Assembly: GCF_049943955.1 (NCBI RefSeq)
Contig: NZ_JBNFTW010000003.1
Span: forward strand, 310,001-374,000
DNA: 64,000 nt
Direction of reading: 5' to 3'
Origin: Desulfosporosinus sp049943955
GTDB taxonomy: Bacteria; Bacillota; Desulfitobacteriia; Desulfitobacteriales; Desulfitobacteriaceae
In this document: piece by piece, positions 15,630 to 24,491 of the stretch
Position numbering within the stretch: position 1 is the stretch's first letter
Layout of the letters: the number at the start of each line of letters is the position of its first letter
Program-made: the position numbers and the translations under genes
The notes under the pieces: model-generated
The model's input: only the letters and a program-made list of their open reading frames with translations
What the model was told of the DNA's origin: nothing
Database searches by the model: none

Positions 15630-18600
15630 TTGCTAGACGTCAATAACTTCGACCGTATGCGTATCGGCTTAGCTTCCCCGGATATGATCCGAGATTGGTC
15701 CTATGGAGAAGTAAAGAAGCCTGAAACCATTAACTATCGGACCTTAAAGCCGGAACGGGAAGGATTGTTTTGTGAAAAGATCTTTGGTCCGACAAGGGAT
15801 TGGGAATGTCATTGCGGAAAATATAAACGGGTCCGCTACAAAGGTATTGTCTGCGATCGCTGCGGAGTTGAAGTAACTCGATCGAAGGTTCGCCGTGAGC
15901 GGATGGGGCATATTGTTCTGGCTGCTCCCGTTTCCCATATTTGGTATTTTAAAGGGATTCCAAGCCGCATGGGTCTGCTTTTGGATATGTCACCCCGTGC
16001 TTTGGAAAAAGTCCTCTATTTTGTTTCCTACATTGTTACCGATCCAGGGGATACTTCCCTTATGAAGAAGCAGCTTTTGACTGAAACAGAATATCGTGAA
16101 TACCGTGAGAAGTATGATGACCGTTTTCAAGCAAGTATGGGCGCTGAAGCCATCAAACTTCTGCTCGCAGAAATGGATTTGGATAAACTCAATGATGAAC
16201 TGCGCGGCGAACTGAAAGAAGTTTCCGGGCAACGAAAAATTCGCGCTATTCGTCGCTTAGAAGTCGTTGAAGCCTTTAAGCAATCAGGTAATCGTCCGGA
16301 ATGGATGATTATGGATGTCGTACCGGTAATCCCGCCTGAACTGCGTCCTATGGTTCAATTGGACGGCGGCAGATTTGCTACGTCAGACCTTAATGACCTT
16401 TACAGACGGGTGATCAACCGTAACAATCGACTGAAACGCCTTTTGGATTTAGGGGCACCGGATATCATCGTTCGCAATGAGAAACGAATGCTCCAAGAAG
16501 CGGTTGATGCTCTGATTGACAATGGACGGCGTGGCCGTCCAGTGACAGGTCCGGGGAACCGTCCGCTGAAGTCTCTGAGCGATATGCTGAAAGGAAAACA
16601 AGGGCGTTTCCGTCAAAACCTTTTAGGAAAACGCGTAGACTATTCGGGACGTTCCGTTATTGTGGTCGGGCCGAACCTTAAATTGCACCAATGCGGCCTT
16701 CCTAAGGAAATGGCCTTAGAACTCTTTAAACCCTTTGTTATGAAGAAGCTCGTTAATGAAGGGCATGCCCATAATATTAAAAGCGCTAAACGAATGGTTG
16801 AGCGCGTACGCCCTGAAGTTTGGGACGTTTTGGAGGAGGTTATTACCGATCATCCGGTCCTCTTGAATCGTGCTCCAACCCTTCACCGTTTGGGAATTCA
16901 GGCTTTTGAGCCTAGCTTAGTTGAAGGACGTGCCTTACAGATTCACCCTCTCGTCTGCACAGCCTATAATGCTGACTTCGACGGAGACCAAATGGCTGTT
17001 CACGTCCCATTGTCTGCAGAAGCTCAGTCCGAAGCACGTTTGTTGATGCTGGCCTCTCATAACATCTTAAATCCTAAGGATGGCCGGCCTGTACAAACTC
17101 CTACCCAGGATATGGTCTTAGGTTCCTATTACTTAACGATGGAACGACCGGGGGCTTTTGGCGAAGGAAAAATATTCAAAGACTTTGATGAAGCAGTTTT
17201 AGCCTATGATTCGGGTGAAGTTCATTTACAAGCAAAGATTCAGGTTCGCCGTGATGATGGACTTTTGGAGACAACAGTCGGTCGTCTGATCTTCAATTCT
17301 GTAATCCCTAAAGAGATCGGCTACTTCAATGAAGTTGTCGGCAAAAAGGGTCTAGGTGAGATTGTGGCCAAGACCTACAGAATTGCCGGCTATGAAGCAA
17401 CCGCCGCACTGCTGGACGGACTGAAAAGTCAAGGATTTAAGTTCTCGACCCGTGCAGGGATGACCGTTGGTCTAATGGATATCACCGTTCCTGAAGCGAA
17501 AACGGAAATTCTCTCCAACGCCGACCAGGCCGTTGCCAAAACAGAATTGCAGTATCGCCGAGGTTTAATTACCGATGAAGAGCGTTATAATTTAGTTATT
17601 GATACTTGGGCTAAAGCGACTAAGACAGTCACCGATGCCTTGATGGAAAGCTTAAATCAGTTCAATCCTGTCTATATGATGGCAACTTCAGGAGCACGGG
17701 GTAATATTCAACAGCTCCGGCAGCTGGCCGGAATGCGGGGTCTTATGGCTGATCCATCCGGACGTACCATTGAATTGCCGATTAAGGCCAATTTCCGTGA
17801 AGGACTGACGGTTTTGGAATACTTCATTTCCTCCCACGGTGCCCGGAAAGGTCTGGCTGATACAGCTCTAAGGACGGCAGACTCAGGGTATCTGACCCGT
17901 CGTCTGGTCGATGTTTCTCAAGATGTTATTGTACGTGAGGAGGACTGCGGAACAACGACTGGTATCATAGTCGAAGATATCAAGGATGGTCCGGAAATCA
18001 TTGAGTCCTTGGAAGAACGACTAGTGGGCCGTTTCCTGCTGGAAGAGTTATACCATCCTACAACAGGAAAACTCCTTGCTGCTCCGGATAAGGAAATGAC
18101 GGAAGAGCAAGCTAAAGAAATCGCCTCGATATTTGATTCGGTGGTTATTCGCTCCGTTCTGGCCTGTACTTCCCGTTATGGCGTTTGCAAGAAATGTTAT
18201 GGACGAAACCTAGCTACAGGACGTCCGGTTGAAATGGGCGAAGCAGTGGGGATTATCGCGGCACAGTCTATCGGTGAACCGGGTACGCAGTTGACAATGA
18301 GGACATTCCATACCGGTGGTGTAGCCGGTGACGATATTACTCAAGGTCTTCCGCGGGTAGAAGAGCTTTTCGAAGCCCGTAAACCAAAAGGCCAAGCGAT
18401 AATATCTGAAGTCAAAGGAAAAGTAGCGGTCAGTGAAGTTAAGGGACGCCGGGAAGTGGAGATCACTACCGAATCCGATGAACATGTGACTTATACAATA
18501 CCTTATGGATCACGTCTCAGAGTGCGGGACGGGCAGATGGTTGAAGCAGGGGATGAACTGACAGAAGGAAGTATTAACCCTCACGATATGCTGAAGGTAA

Positions 18601-19064
18601 AGGGCCTGAGAGGGGTTCAGGTTTATCTCGTAGGTGAAGTTCAGCGTGTTTATCGCCTTCAGGGGGTTGACATTAACGATAAACATATTGAGGTCATGGT
18701 TCGCCAGATGCTTCGTAAGGTGAAAATAGATGATGCTGGGGACACAAGCCTGCTTCCGGGCGGTCTCATAGATATATTTGATTTCCAAGATGAAAACGCT
18801 ACAGCGATCGCCAATGGAGGAGAACCGGCTGTCGCACATGCCGTTCTGCTGGGAATTACCAAGGCTTCTTTGGCAACAGACTCCTTCCTGTCTGCGGCTT
18901 CCTTCCAGGAAACGACTCGAGTCCTTACTGAGGCAGCCATTAAAGGAAAGGTGGATCCTCTCTTGGGACTCAAAGAGAATGTCATCATTGGCAAGCTCAT
19001 TCCTGCAGGCACGGGGATGGCTCGTTACCGCAATATCAAAACCTCTGAAACAAATCTGGTTTGA
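15630..19064 (+). CDS. rpoC: RNA polymerase beta' subunit
   Basis: Largest RNAP subunit with the catalytic Mg loop NADFDGDQMAVH. The N-terminal zinc site is CHCGKY...CDRCG (about residues 60-80) and a second zinc site is CTSRYGVCKKCYG (about 850-870). The trigger loop region GTQLTMRTFHTGG is intact. The length of 1144 aa is the compact Firmicute form. It starts at TTG 15630 behind GGAGGAAAGGAG. It is co-transcribed with rpoB. Confidence 0.98.
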   Translation: MLDVNNFDRMRIGLASPDMIRDWSYGEVKKPETINYRTLKPEREGLFCEKIFGPTRDWECHCGKYKRVRYKGIVCDRCGVEVTRSKVRRERMGHIVLAAPVSHIWYFKGIPSRMGLLLDMSPRALEKVLYFVSYIVTDPGDTSLMKKQLLTETEYREYREKYDDRFQASMGAEAIKLLLAEMDLDKLNDELRGELKEVSGQRKIRAIRRLEVVEAFKQSGNRPEWMIMDVVPVIPPELRPMVQLDGGRFATSDLNDLYRRVINRNNRLKRLLDLGAPDIIVRNEKRMLQEAVDALIDNGRRGRPVTGPGNRPLKSLSDMLKGKQGRFRQNLLGKRVDYSGRSVIVVGPNLKLHQCGLPKEMALELFKPFVMKKLVNEGHAHNIKSAKRMVERVRPEVWDVLEEVITDHPVLLNRAPTLHRLGIQAFEPSLVEGRALQIHPLVCTAYNADFDGDQMAVHVPLSAEAQSEARLLMLASHNILNPKDGRPVQTPTQDMVLGSYYLTMERPGAFGEGKIFKDFDEAVLAYDSGEVHLQAKIQVRRDDGLLETTVGRLIFNSVIPKEIGYFNEVVGKKGLGEIVAKTYRIAGYEATAALLDGLKSQGFKFSTRAGMTVGLMDITVPEAKTEILSNADQAVAKTELQYRRGLITDEERYNLVIDTWAKATKTVTDALMESLNQFNPVYMMATSGARGNIQQLRQLAGMRGLMADPSGRTIELPIKANFREGLTVLEYFISSHGARKGLADTALRTADSGYLTRRLVDVSQDVIVREEDCGTTTGIIVEDIKDGPEIIESLEERLVGRFLLEELYHPTTGKLLAAPDKEMTEEQAKEIASIFDSVVIRSVLACTSRYGVCKKCYGRNLATGRPVEMGEAVGIIAAQSIGEPGTQLTMRTFHTGGVAGDDITQGLPRVEELFEARKPKGQAIISEVKGKVAVSEVKGRREVEITTESDEHVTYTIPYGSRLRVRDGQMVEAGDELTEGSINPHDMLKVKGLRGVQVYLVGEVQRVYRLQGVDINDKHIEVMVRQMLRKVKIDDAGDTSLLPGGLIDIFDFQDENATAIANGGEPAVAHAVLLGITKASLATDSFLSAASFQETTRVLTEAAIKGKVDPLLGLKENVIIGKLIPAGTGMARYRNIKTSETNLV

Positions 19065-19069
19065 AATTA

Positions 19070-19098
19070 TTGACACCTTTGAATGCAAATGCTAAACT
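19070..19098 (+). promoter_or_regulatory. putative promoter of the L7Ae-like gene / str operon
   Basis: TTGACA (19070-19075), 17 bp, TAAACT (19093-19098), directly after the rpoC stop. Confidence 0.65.
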
Positions 19099-19129
19099 AC
19101 TATAGTGTGTGCTAAGGGAGGAAAGCATA

Positions 19130-19384
19130 TTGTTGCTTGATGAAACCTTTAAACAGGCTAAAAATAAAACCGTTGGCTTAAAGCAGACTCAACGCGCCTT
19201 GGAAAAAGGACTTGTACGGTGCGTATATGTTGCTAAAGATGCAGAGTCCCATGTTTTGCGCCCGATTATTGAATGGTGCCGCACCCATGATGTTGAACAT
19301 CAAGAGGTGCCTACAATGAAGGATCTTGGCAAAGCCTGCGGGATTGAAGTAGGAACAGCTGTGGCGGCTGTTTTGAAGGACTGA
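19130..19384 (+). CDS. L7Ae-family ribosomal/kink-turn-binding protein (YbxF-like)
   Basis: Small L7Ae/L30e/Gadd45-fold protein; B. subtilis YbxF and YlxQ of this family bind kink-turn RNA. The pattern GLKQTQRALEKGLVRCVYVAKDAE...LGKACGIEVGTAVAAVL is typical. I start at TTG 19130 (84 aa), which is placed well behind GGGAGG; the frame is open back to GTG 19109. It lies between rpoC and rpsL, as ybxF does in B. subtilis. Its exact target RNA cannot be told from the sequence. Confidence 0.88.
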   Translation: MLLDETFKQAKNKTVGLKQTQRALEKGLVRCVYVAKDAESHVLRPIIEWCRTHDVEHQEVPTMKDLGKACGIEVGTAVAAVLKD

Positions 19385-19403
19385 TTTATTTACTGCTGGT
19401 TTT

Positions 19404-19438
19404 GGAATTGCTTGCTAAATGCTGAAGCAAGCAATTCC
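19404..19438 (+). promoter_or_regulatory. 12-bp stem hairpin before rpsL
   Basis: GGAATTGCTTGC (19404-19415) and GCAAGCAATTCC (19427-19438) form a perfect 12-bp stem with an 11-nt loop. Only a few T residues follow (TTG TAT ATT), so it may be a weak terminator or attenuator, or a processing / S12-S7 feedback site, in front of the str operon. Confidence 0.6.
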
Positions 19439-19473
19439 TTGTATATTGATTTGATCAGAAAGGAGGTAAAGAC

Positions 19474-19893
19474 ATGCCGACAATTAACCAACTCATTCGT
19501 AAAGGTCGTACTTCAGTTGAGAAAAAGTCGACAGCTCCGGCATTACAGTGGGGCTATAACTCTTTAAAACGCAAACAATTCCCGTCTGGCGGCTCTTCAC
19601 AAAAGAGAGGGGTTTGCACGAGGGTTTATACCACCACTCCTAAAAAGCCTAACTCTGCGCTTCGTAAGGTTGCCCGTGTTCGTTTGACAAATCAACTGGA
19701 AGTTACTGCATATATTCCGGGTATTGGTCACAACCTTCAAGAGCACTCCGTGGTTCTTCTCCGTGGAGGTCGTGTTAAGGATCTGCCAGGCGTACGTTAT
19801 CACGTAATTCGCGGCGCCCTTGATACAACGGCTGTGCAAAAACGTGCACAAGGCCGCTCGAAATACGGGGCAAAACGTCCGAAAAAAGCCTAA
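19474..19893 (+). CDS. rpsL: 30S ribosomal protein S12
   Basis: Decoding-centre protein of the 30S shoulder. The loop TPKKPNSALRK, site of streptomycin resistance changes, has the sensitive-type lysines, and the second loop GGRVKDLPGVRYH is intact. It is 139 aa, similar to the slightly extended Bacillus form. AAGGAGGT precedes the ATG. First gene of the str operon. Confidence 0.97.
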   Translation: MPTINQLIRKGRTSVEKKSTAPALQWGYNSLKRKQFPSGGSSQKRGVCTRVYTTTPKKPNSALRKVARVRLTNQLEVTAYIPGIGHNLQEHSVVLLRGGRVKDLPGVRYHVIRGALDTTAVQKRAQGRSKYGAKRPKKA

Positions 19894-19936
19894 TTTTGCT
19901 TTGAGTGCTTGAGTACGCTATAAAGGAGGGAAACTA

Positions 19937-20407
19937 ATGCCACGTAAGGGATATATTGCGAAACGAGAAGTTCTGCCCGATCCGATTTATAAAAATCAGA
20001 CGGTCACTAAGTTTATCAACCAAATTATGTTAGATGGCAAAAAGGGGACGGCTGAAGCTATTTGCTATAGTGCCTTTGATATGATTCAAGAAAAAGTCGG
20101 CAAAGATCCGTTGGAAGTCTTCAATAATGCTATGAAAAATGTCATGCCCGTTTTAGAAGTTAAGGCCCGTCGTGTCGGTGGAGCCAACTATCAAGTTCCT
20201 ATCGAAGTACGTGCAGAACGACGATCGACTCTCGCACTCCGCTGGATTGTCTCAATGGCTCGCAAGCGGGGCGAGAAAACGATGCAGGAGAAAATTGCTG
20301 CTGAGTTGCTCGATGCCGCTAATAATACCGGCGGTGCTGTCAAAAAGAAGGAAGATATGCATAAAATGGCTGAAGCGAATAAAGCTTTTGCGCATTACAA
20401 ATGGTAG
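19937..20407 (+). CDS. rpsG: 30S ribosomal protein S7
   Basis: Primary assembly protein of the 30S head, binding the 3' major domain of 16S rRNA and contacting E-site tRNA. Full 156 aa, with the N-terminal MPRKGYIAKREVLPDPIY and the central KARRVGGANYQVPIEVRAERR typical of the family. AAAGGAGGG precedes the ATG. fusA follows. Confidence 0.97.
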   Translation: MPRKGYIAKREVLPDPIYKNQTVTKFINQIMLDGKKGTAEAICYSAFDMIQEKVGKDPLEVFNNAMKNVMPVLEVKARRVGGANYQVPIEVRAERRSTLALRWIVSMARKRGEKTMQEKIAAELLDAANNTGGAVKKKEDMHKMAEANKAFAHYKW

Positions 20408-20446
20408 TTTGAGGCACACTGATTTTGACAGAAAGGGGGAATCGCA

Positions 20447-22525
20447 GTGGCAAGACAAAACTCGCTTGAAAATACGCGTAATATTGGGATTATGGCCCAT
20501 ATTGATGCTGGAAAAACAACGGTGACAGAACGTATTCTATTCTATACAGGACGCGTGCATAAAATTGGTGAAGTACATGATGGCGCAGCAACAATGGACT
20601 GGATGGTTCAGGAGCAAGAACGCGGCATCACGATTACTTCAGCAGCAACGACCTGTCAATGGAGAAATAATAGGATTAACATCATTGACACACCAGGGCA
20701 CGTGGATTTCACCGTCGAAGTTGAACGTTCTCTGCGGGTACTTGATGGTGCTGTAGCAGTATTCTGCTCAGTTGGCGGAGTCGAACCGCAGTCTGAAACC
20801 GTCTGGCGTCAAGCGGACAAATACAAAGTTCCGCGTATTGCATATATTAATAAAATGGACCGGATGGGAGCCGACTTCTTCCGTGGTGTTTCTATGATCG
20901 CGGATAGATTGGGTGCTAAGCCTGTACCAATTCAGGTGCCTATCGGAGTGGAAGACAACTTTAAAGGTGTCGTGGATTTGGTAACAATGACTGCGATCAT
21001 TTACACGGATGACTTAGGTACAACCGCGGAGCATAACGCGATTCCTGAAGAGTTACAGGAAATATCAAATGAGTATCGCGAGAAGCTTGTTGAAGCAGTT
21101 GCAGAGACCGACGAAGAGCTCATGATGAAGTACCTCGAAGGTGAAGAATTAACGGAAGAAGAAATACGAACCGGTATACGCAAAGGAGTTATCAGCAATA
21201 CCTTTATTCCGGTATTGTGTGGTTCCGCTTTTAAAAATAAAGGCGTTCAGCCTCTTTTGGATGCAGTCGTAGACTATATGCCGTCTCCTTTGGATGTCCC
21301 CCCCATTAAAGGGGTTCATCCGGATACAGGCGAAGAGGATCATCGAACCGCATCCGATGAGGAACCATTCTCTGCTTTGGCCTTTAAGATCATGGCAGAC
21401 CCCTTTGTCGGAAAGCTGGCTTTCTTCCGTGTTTATTCCGGTGTACTAAGTGCAGGTTCCTATGTCTTTAACTCGACAAAAGGCAAGAAGGAACGTATCG
21501 GACGTATTCTCCAAATGCATGCTAACCACCGTGAAGATATTCCTGAGGTTCGTTCAGGGGATATCGCCGCTGCAGTCGGTTTGAAAGAAACGACTACTGG
21601 AGATACTCTTTGTGACGAAAAAATACCGATTATCCTTGAAAAAATGGTCTTCCCTGAACCGGTTATTGACGTTGCTATTGAGCCGAAAACAAAAGCCGAC
21701 CAGGAAAAGATGGGCGGCGCGCTTTCACGTTTGGCTGAAGAAGACCCGACGTTCAGAATGCGTACTGATGTAGAGACCGGACAAACAATTATTGCCGGAA
21801 TGGGCGAGCTCCACCTGGAGATTATTGTTGACCGTCTGCAGCGTGAATTTAAAGTTCAATGTGATGTTGGACGTCCGCAAGTTGCTTATAAAGAGACCAT
21901 TCGCAAAGCAGTTAAAGCTGAAGGTAAATTTGTAAGGCAGTCGGGCGGACGTGGACAATATGGACACTGCTGGGTCGAATTTGAACCTCTGGAACCCGGA
22001 TCTGGATTTGAGTTTGTTAACAAGATCGTTGGAGGGGTTATTCCTCGCGAATATATCAACCCAATCGGTGATGGTATCGAAGAAGCTATGCAAAACGGTA
22101 TCCTCGCAGGATATCCTGCTCTTGATATTCGGGCTACAGTCGTTGACGGTTCCTATCATGATGTTGACTCTTCGGAAATGGCCTTTAAGATTGCCGGTTC
22201 GATGGCTTTCAAAGCCGGTGCCCTAAAAGCTGATCCGGTAATTATGGAACCTGTAATGAAAGTTGAAGTAACGGTCCCTGAGGAATACATGGGCGATGTT
22301 ATTGGTGATATCAGTTCCCGCCGCGGACGTATTGAAGGTATGGAAGCTCGCGGAAATTCTCAGGTTGTTCGCGGTTTTGTTCCTCTTGCCGAAATGTTTG
22401 GCTATTCGACTGATTTGCGTTCAGCCACTCAAGGCCGCGGTGTTTACGTGATGCAATTTGACCATTACGAAGAAGTTCCAAAGACCATCGCTGATGGAAT
22501 TATTGCTAAACGTCAAGGTTCGTAA
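20447..22525 (+). CDS. fusA: elongation factor G
   Basis: Translocase GTPase. G1 AHIDAGKTT, G3 DTPGHVDF and G4 NKMDR are present. Domain IV and the C-terminal IGDISSRRGRIEGME of domain V follow; 692 aa is the normal length. The start is GTG 20447 after GAAAGGGGG. It sits in the usual place before tuf. No resistance-type rearrangement is evident. Confidence 0.98.
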   Translation: MARQNSLENTRNIGIMAHIDAGKTTVTERILFYTGRVHKIGEVHDGAATMDWMVQEQERGITITSAATTCQWRNNRINIIDTPGHVDFTVEVERSLRVLDGAVAVFCSVGGVEPQSETVWRQADKYKVPRIAYINKMDRMGADFFRGVSMIADRLGAKPVPIQVPIGVEDNFKGVVDLVTMTAIIYTDDLGTTAEHNAIPEELQEISNEYREKLVEAVAETDEELMMKYLEGEELTEEEIRTGIRKGVISNTFIPVLCGSAFKNKGVQPLLDAVVDYMPSPLDVPPIKGVHPDTGEEDHRTASDEEPFSALAFKIMADPFVGKLAFFRVYSGVLSAGSYVFNSTKGKKERIGRILQMHANHREDIPEVRSGDIAAAVGLKETTTGDTLCDEKIPIILEKMVFPEPVIDVAIEPKTKADQEKMGGALSRLAEEDPTFRMRTDVETGQTIIAGMGELHLEIIVDRLQREFKVQCDVGRPQVAYKETIRKAVKAEGKFVRQSGGRGQYGHCWVEFEPLEPGSGFEFVNKIVGGVIPREYINPIGDGIEEAMQNGILAGYPALDIRATVVDGSYHDVDSSEMAFKIAGSMAFKAGALKADPVIMEPVMKVEVTVPEEYMGDVIGDISSRRGRIEGMEARGNSQVVRGFVPLAEMFGYSTDLRSATQGRGVYVMQFDHYEEVPKTIADGIIAKRQGS

Positions 22526-22526
22526 G

Positions 22527-22593
22527 CGAGGTTTGAAGTCCGAGGCTGCGATTCAAGCTGATAAGTTATGATCACAACCTCGGCACCTCACTG
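22527..22593 (+). promoter_or_regulatory. inverted repeat in the fusA-tuf spacer
   Basis: GAGGT then CCGAGG (22528-22547) pair with CCTCGG then ACCTC (22575-22590) around a loop of about 30 nt. There is no poly-T tail. It could be a processing site or a leader structure controlling tuf, which needs higher expression than fusA. No function can be assigned. Confidence 0.45.
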
Positions 22594-22632
22594 AATTATA
22601 AATCCCTGAAATAATTTAAAGGAGTGAAAAAC

Positions 22633-23835
22633 ATGGGAAAAGCGAAATATGAACGTACAAAACCTCACGTTAACGTTGGAACCATCGGACACGTAGACCA
22701 TGGCAAAACTACCACTACTGCTGCAATCACAATTGTTCTTTCTAAAGTCGGCGGTGCTATTGCTACCGCATTCGACCAAATTGACAAGGCTCCAGAAGAG
22801 CGCGAACGTGGTATTACCATTTCTACAGCTCACGTTGAGTATGAGACAGAAACTCGTCACTATGCACACGTTGACTGCCCAGGGCACGCTGACTATGTTA
22901 AGAACATGATCACCGGTGCTGCTCAAATGGACGGCGCTATCCTCGTTGTATCAGCTGCTGACGGCCCGATGCCGCAAACTCGTGAACATATCCTCTTGGC
23001 TCGCCAAGTTGGTGTTCCCAGTATTGTTGTTTGGCTTAATAAAGCTGATATGGTTGATGACGCTGAACTCTTAGAGCTTGTTGAAATGGAAATCCGTGAA
23101 CTCTTAAGCTCTTATGAATTTGATGGCGACAATATCCCCATCATTCCCGGTTCTGGACTTAAAGCCCTTCAATGTGGCTGCGGTAAACGTGAGTGCGAGT
23201 GGTGCGGAAAGATCTGGAATCTGATGGATGCCGTTGATTCCTACATCCCTACTCCAGAACGCGATACCGATAAGCCTTTCTTGATGCCTGTTGAGGACGT
23301 TTTCACGATTACCGGTCGTGGTACTGTTGCTACCGGCCGTGTTGAGCGTGGTGCAGTTAAAGTCGGAGACGAAGTTGAGATTGTTGGCTTAAGCGCTGCT
23401 GCTCGTAAGACAGTTGTAACCGGTGTTGAAATGTTCCGCAAACTCTTAGACCAAGCCCAAGCCGGCGATAACATTGGTGCACTTCTCCGTGGTGTTGAGC
23501 GTAAAGACATTGAACGCGGTCAAGTTTTAGCTAAAACCGGTTCCATTAAGCCTCACACCAAATTTTCCGGCGAGGTTTACATCCTGAATAAAGAAGAAGG
23601 CGGACGTCATACTCCTTTCTTTAACAACTATCGTCCCCAATTCTATTTCCGTACAACGGATGTAACCGGTGTTATCAACCTTCCTGAAGGAACCGAAATG
23701 GTTATGCCTGGAGACCGTGTAACGATAGATGTTGAGCTCATCACTCCAATTGCTATGGAAGAAGGACTTCGCTTCGCTATCCGTGAAGGCGGACGTACAG
23801 TTGGTTCAGGAATCGTTGCCAAGATTTACGCCTAA
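22633..23835 (+). CDS. tuf: elongation factor Tu
   Basis: GTPase that delivers aminoacyl-tRNA. G1 GHVDHGKTT, G3 DCPGHADYV and G4 NKAD are clear, and domains 2 and 3 are complete. I use ATG 22633 (400 aa), 6 nt after AAAGGAGTG. Unusual: right after the G5 segment (GSGLKAL; SAL in E. coli) there is a cysteine cluster CxCx4CxxC (Cys181, 183, 188, 191). The E. coli and B. subtilis proteins have an acidic linker there. It may bind a metal. Some Clostridia may share it, but I cannot check that here. Confidence 0.97.
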   Translation: MGKAKYERTKPHVNVGTIGHVDHGKTTTTAAITIVLSKVGGAIATAFDQIDKAPEERERGITISTAHVEYETETRHYAHVDCPGHADYVKNMITGAAQMDGAILVVSAADGPMPQTREHILLARQVGVPSIVVWLNKADMVDDAELLELVEMEIRELLSSYEFDGDNIPIIPGSGLKALQCGCGKRECEWCGKIWNLMDAVDSYIPTPERDTDKPFLMPVEDVFTITGRGTVATGRVERGAVKVGDEVEIVGLSAAARKTVVTGVEMFRKLLDQAQAGDNIGALLRGVERKDIERGQVLAKTGSIKPHTKFSGEVYILNKEEGGRHTPFFNNYRPQFYFRTTDVTGVINLPEGTEMVMPGDRVTIDVELITPIAMEEGLRFAIREGGRTVGSGIVAKIYA

Positions 23836-23860
23836 TTAATGCATTCAAGGCACGAGATTT

Positions 23861-23885
23861 AGAGAGGAAGAGATTCTTCCTCTCT
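23861..23885 (+). terminator. hairpin after tuf
   Basis: AGAGAGGAAGA, loop GAT, TCTTCCTCTCT: a perfect 11-bp stem, but followed by AATTG rather than a T-run. It is either a weak terminator or an mRNA 3'-end stabiliser between tuf and the S10 operon. Confidence 0.55.
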
Positions 23886-24064
23886 AATTGCGAAGGTCAG
23901 GTAAAGGAATGTCGATAGCTGTGGTCATACTCGTCTATCAGATCTCCGGCATCTGACCGCTGATATCTGGAATGGCGTAAAAGGTTGCTGGGCAAGTGAC
24001 TCCGCTTGTCTAGGGAATTTTTGCGCTCGACCCGTGTAACGGGAATTAAGGAGGTAGAAGAAAC
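23886..24064 (+). promoter_or_regulatory. leader region before rpsJ
   Basis: About 180 nt without a gene. GGTCAG (about 23896) pairs with CTGACC (about 23953) around an inner stretch with further short complementarities, and a later CCCGTGTAACGGG hairpin lies just before the rpsJ ribosome binding site. It looks like a structured 5' leader for the S10 operon. No clear promoter was found. Confidence 0.4.
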
Positions 24065-24370
24065 ATGAGTCAAAAGATTAGAATTCGCTTGAAAGCTTTC
24101 GATCACAAAACGTTAGATCAATCTGCAGAACGTATTGTAGACACAGCAAAACGTACCGGAGCTCAGGTCAGTGGCCCGATTCCGCTCCCGACTGAGAAGA
24201 ATGTTTACACGATTTTGCGTTCGCCCCACGTTAATAAGGACTCAAGAGAACAATTCGAGATGCGGACCCATAAACGTTTAATCGATATCCTTGAACCAAC
24301 ATCTAAAACTGTGGATGCATTAATGCGTTTAGATCTGCCTGCAGGGGTAGACATTGAAATTAAGCTTTAA
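24065..24370 (+). CDS. rpsJ: 30S ribosomal protein S10
   Basis: 30S head protein and, as NusE, partner of NusB in antitermination. Complete at 101 aa with RIRLKAFDHKTLDQSA at the start and RSPHVNKDSREQFE in the exposed loop. TTAAGGAGGT precedes the ATG. It is separated from rplC by 180 bp that hold a second set of regulatory-looking repeats, which is unusual because rpsJ and rplC are generally close. Confidence 0.97.
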   Translation: MSQKIRIRLKAFDHKTLDQSAERIVDTAKRTGAQVSGPIPLPTEKNVYTILRSPHVNKDSREQFEMRTHKRLIDILEPTSKTVDALMRLDLPAGVDIEIKL

Positions 24371-24383
24371 ATAAAGCTTAAAA

Positions 24384-24426
24384 ATCATAAGTTTTTGTAG
24401 CTTAATAAAAAAACTTATGATATAAT
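24384..24426 (+). promoter_or_regulatory. 13-bp inverted repeat overlapping a TATAAT box before rplC
   Basis: ATCATAAGTTTTT (24384-24396) and AAAAACTTATGAT (24409-24421) are perfect inverted arms with a 12-nt centre, and the right arm runs into TATAAT (24421-24426). A weak -35 (TAGCTT at 24398, 17 bp away) would lie in the loop. It may be an operator over an internal S10-operon promoter, or an A/T-rich bidirectional terminator. A second small hairpin, TTAAGCTTT/AAAGCTTAA, spans the rpsJ stop (24360-24381). Confidence 0.5.
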
Positions 24427-24491
24427 AGGATGTGCTTGTCGCGAGAAACACCCGGTAGCGTGTAAAAATATCGCGGTAAGATAAATAAGGT

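Noticed and set aside
18510..19088. 192-aa minus-strand open frame inside rpoC
   Set aside because: Antisense to a fully conserved rpoC 3' end, with no recognisable domain or ribosome binding site; codon-structure shadow.
12228..22525. Antibiotic-resistance changes in rpoB, rpsL or fusA
   Set aside because: The rifampicin cluster, the S12 streptomycin loop and the EF-G motifs all have sensitive-type residues by eye.
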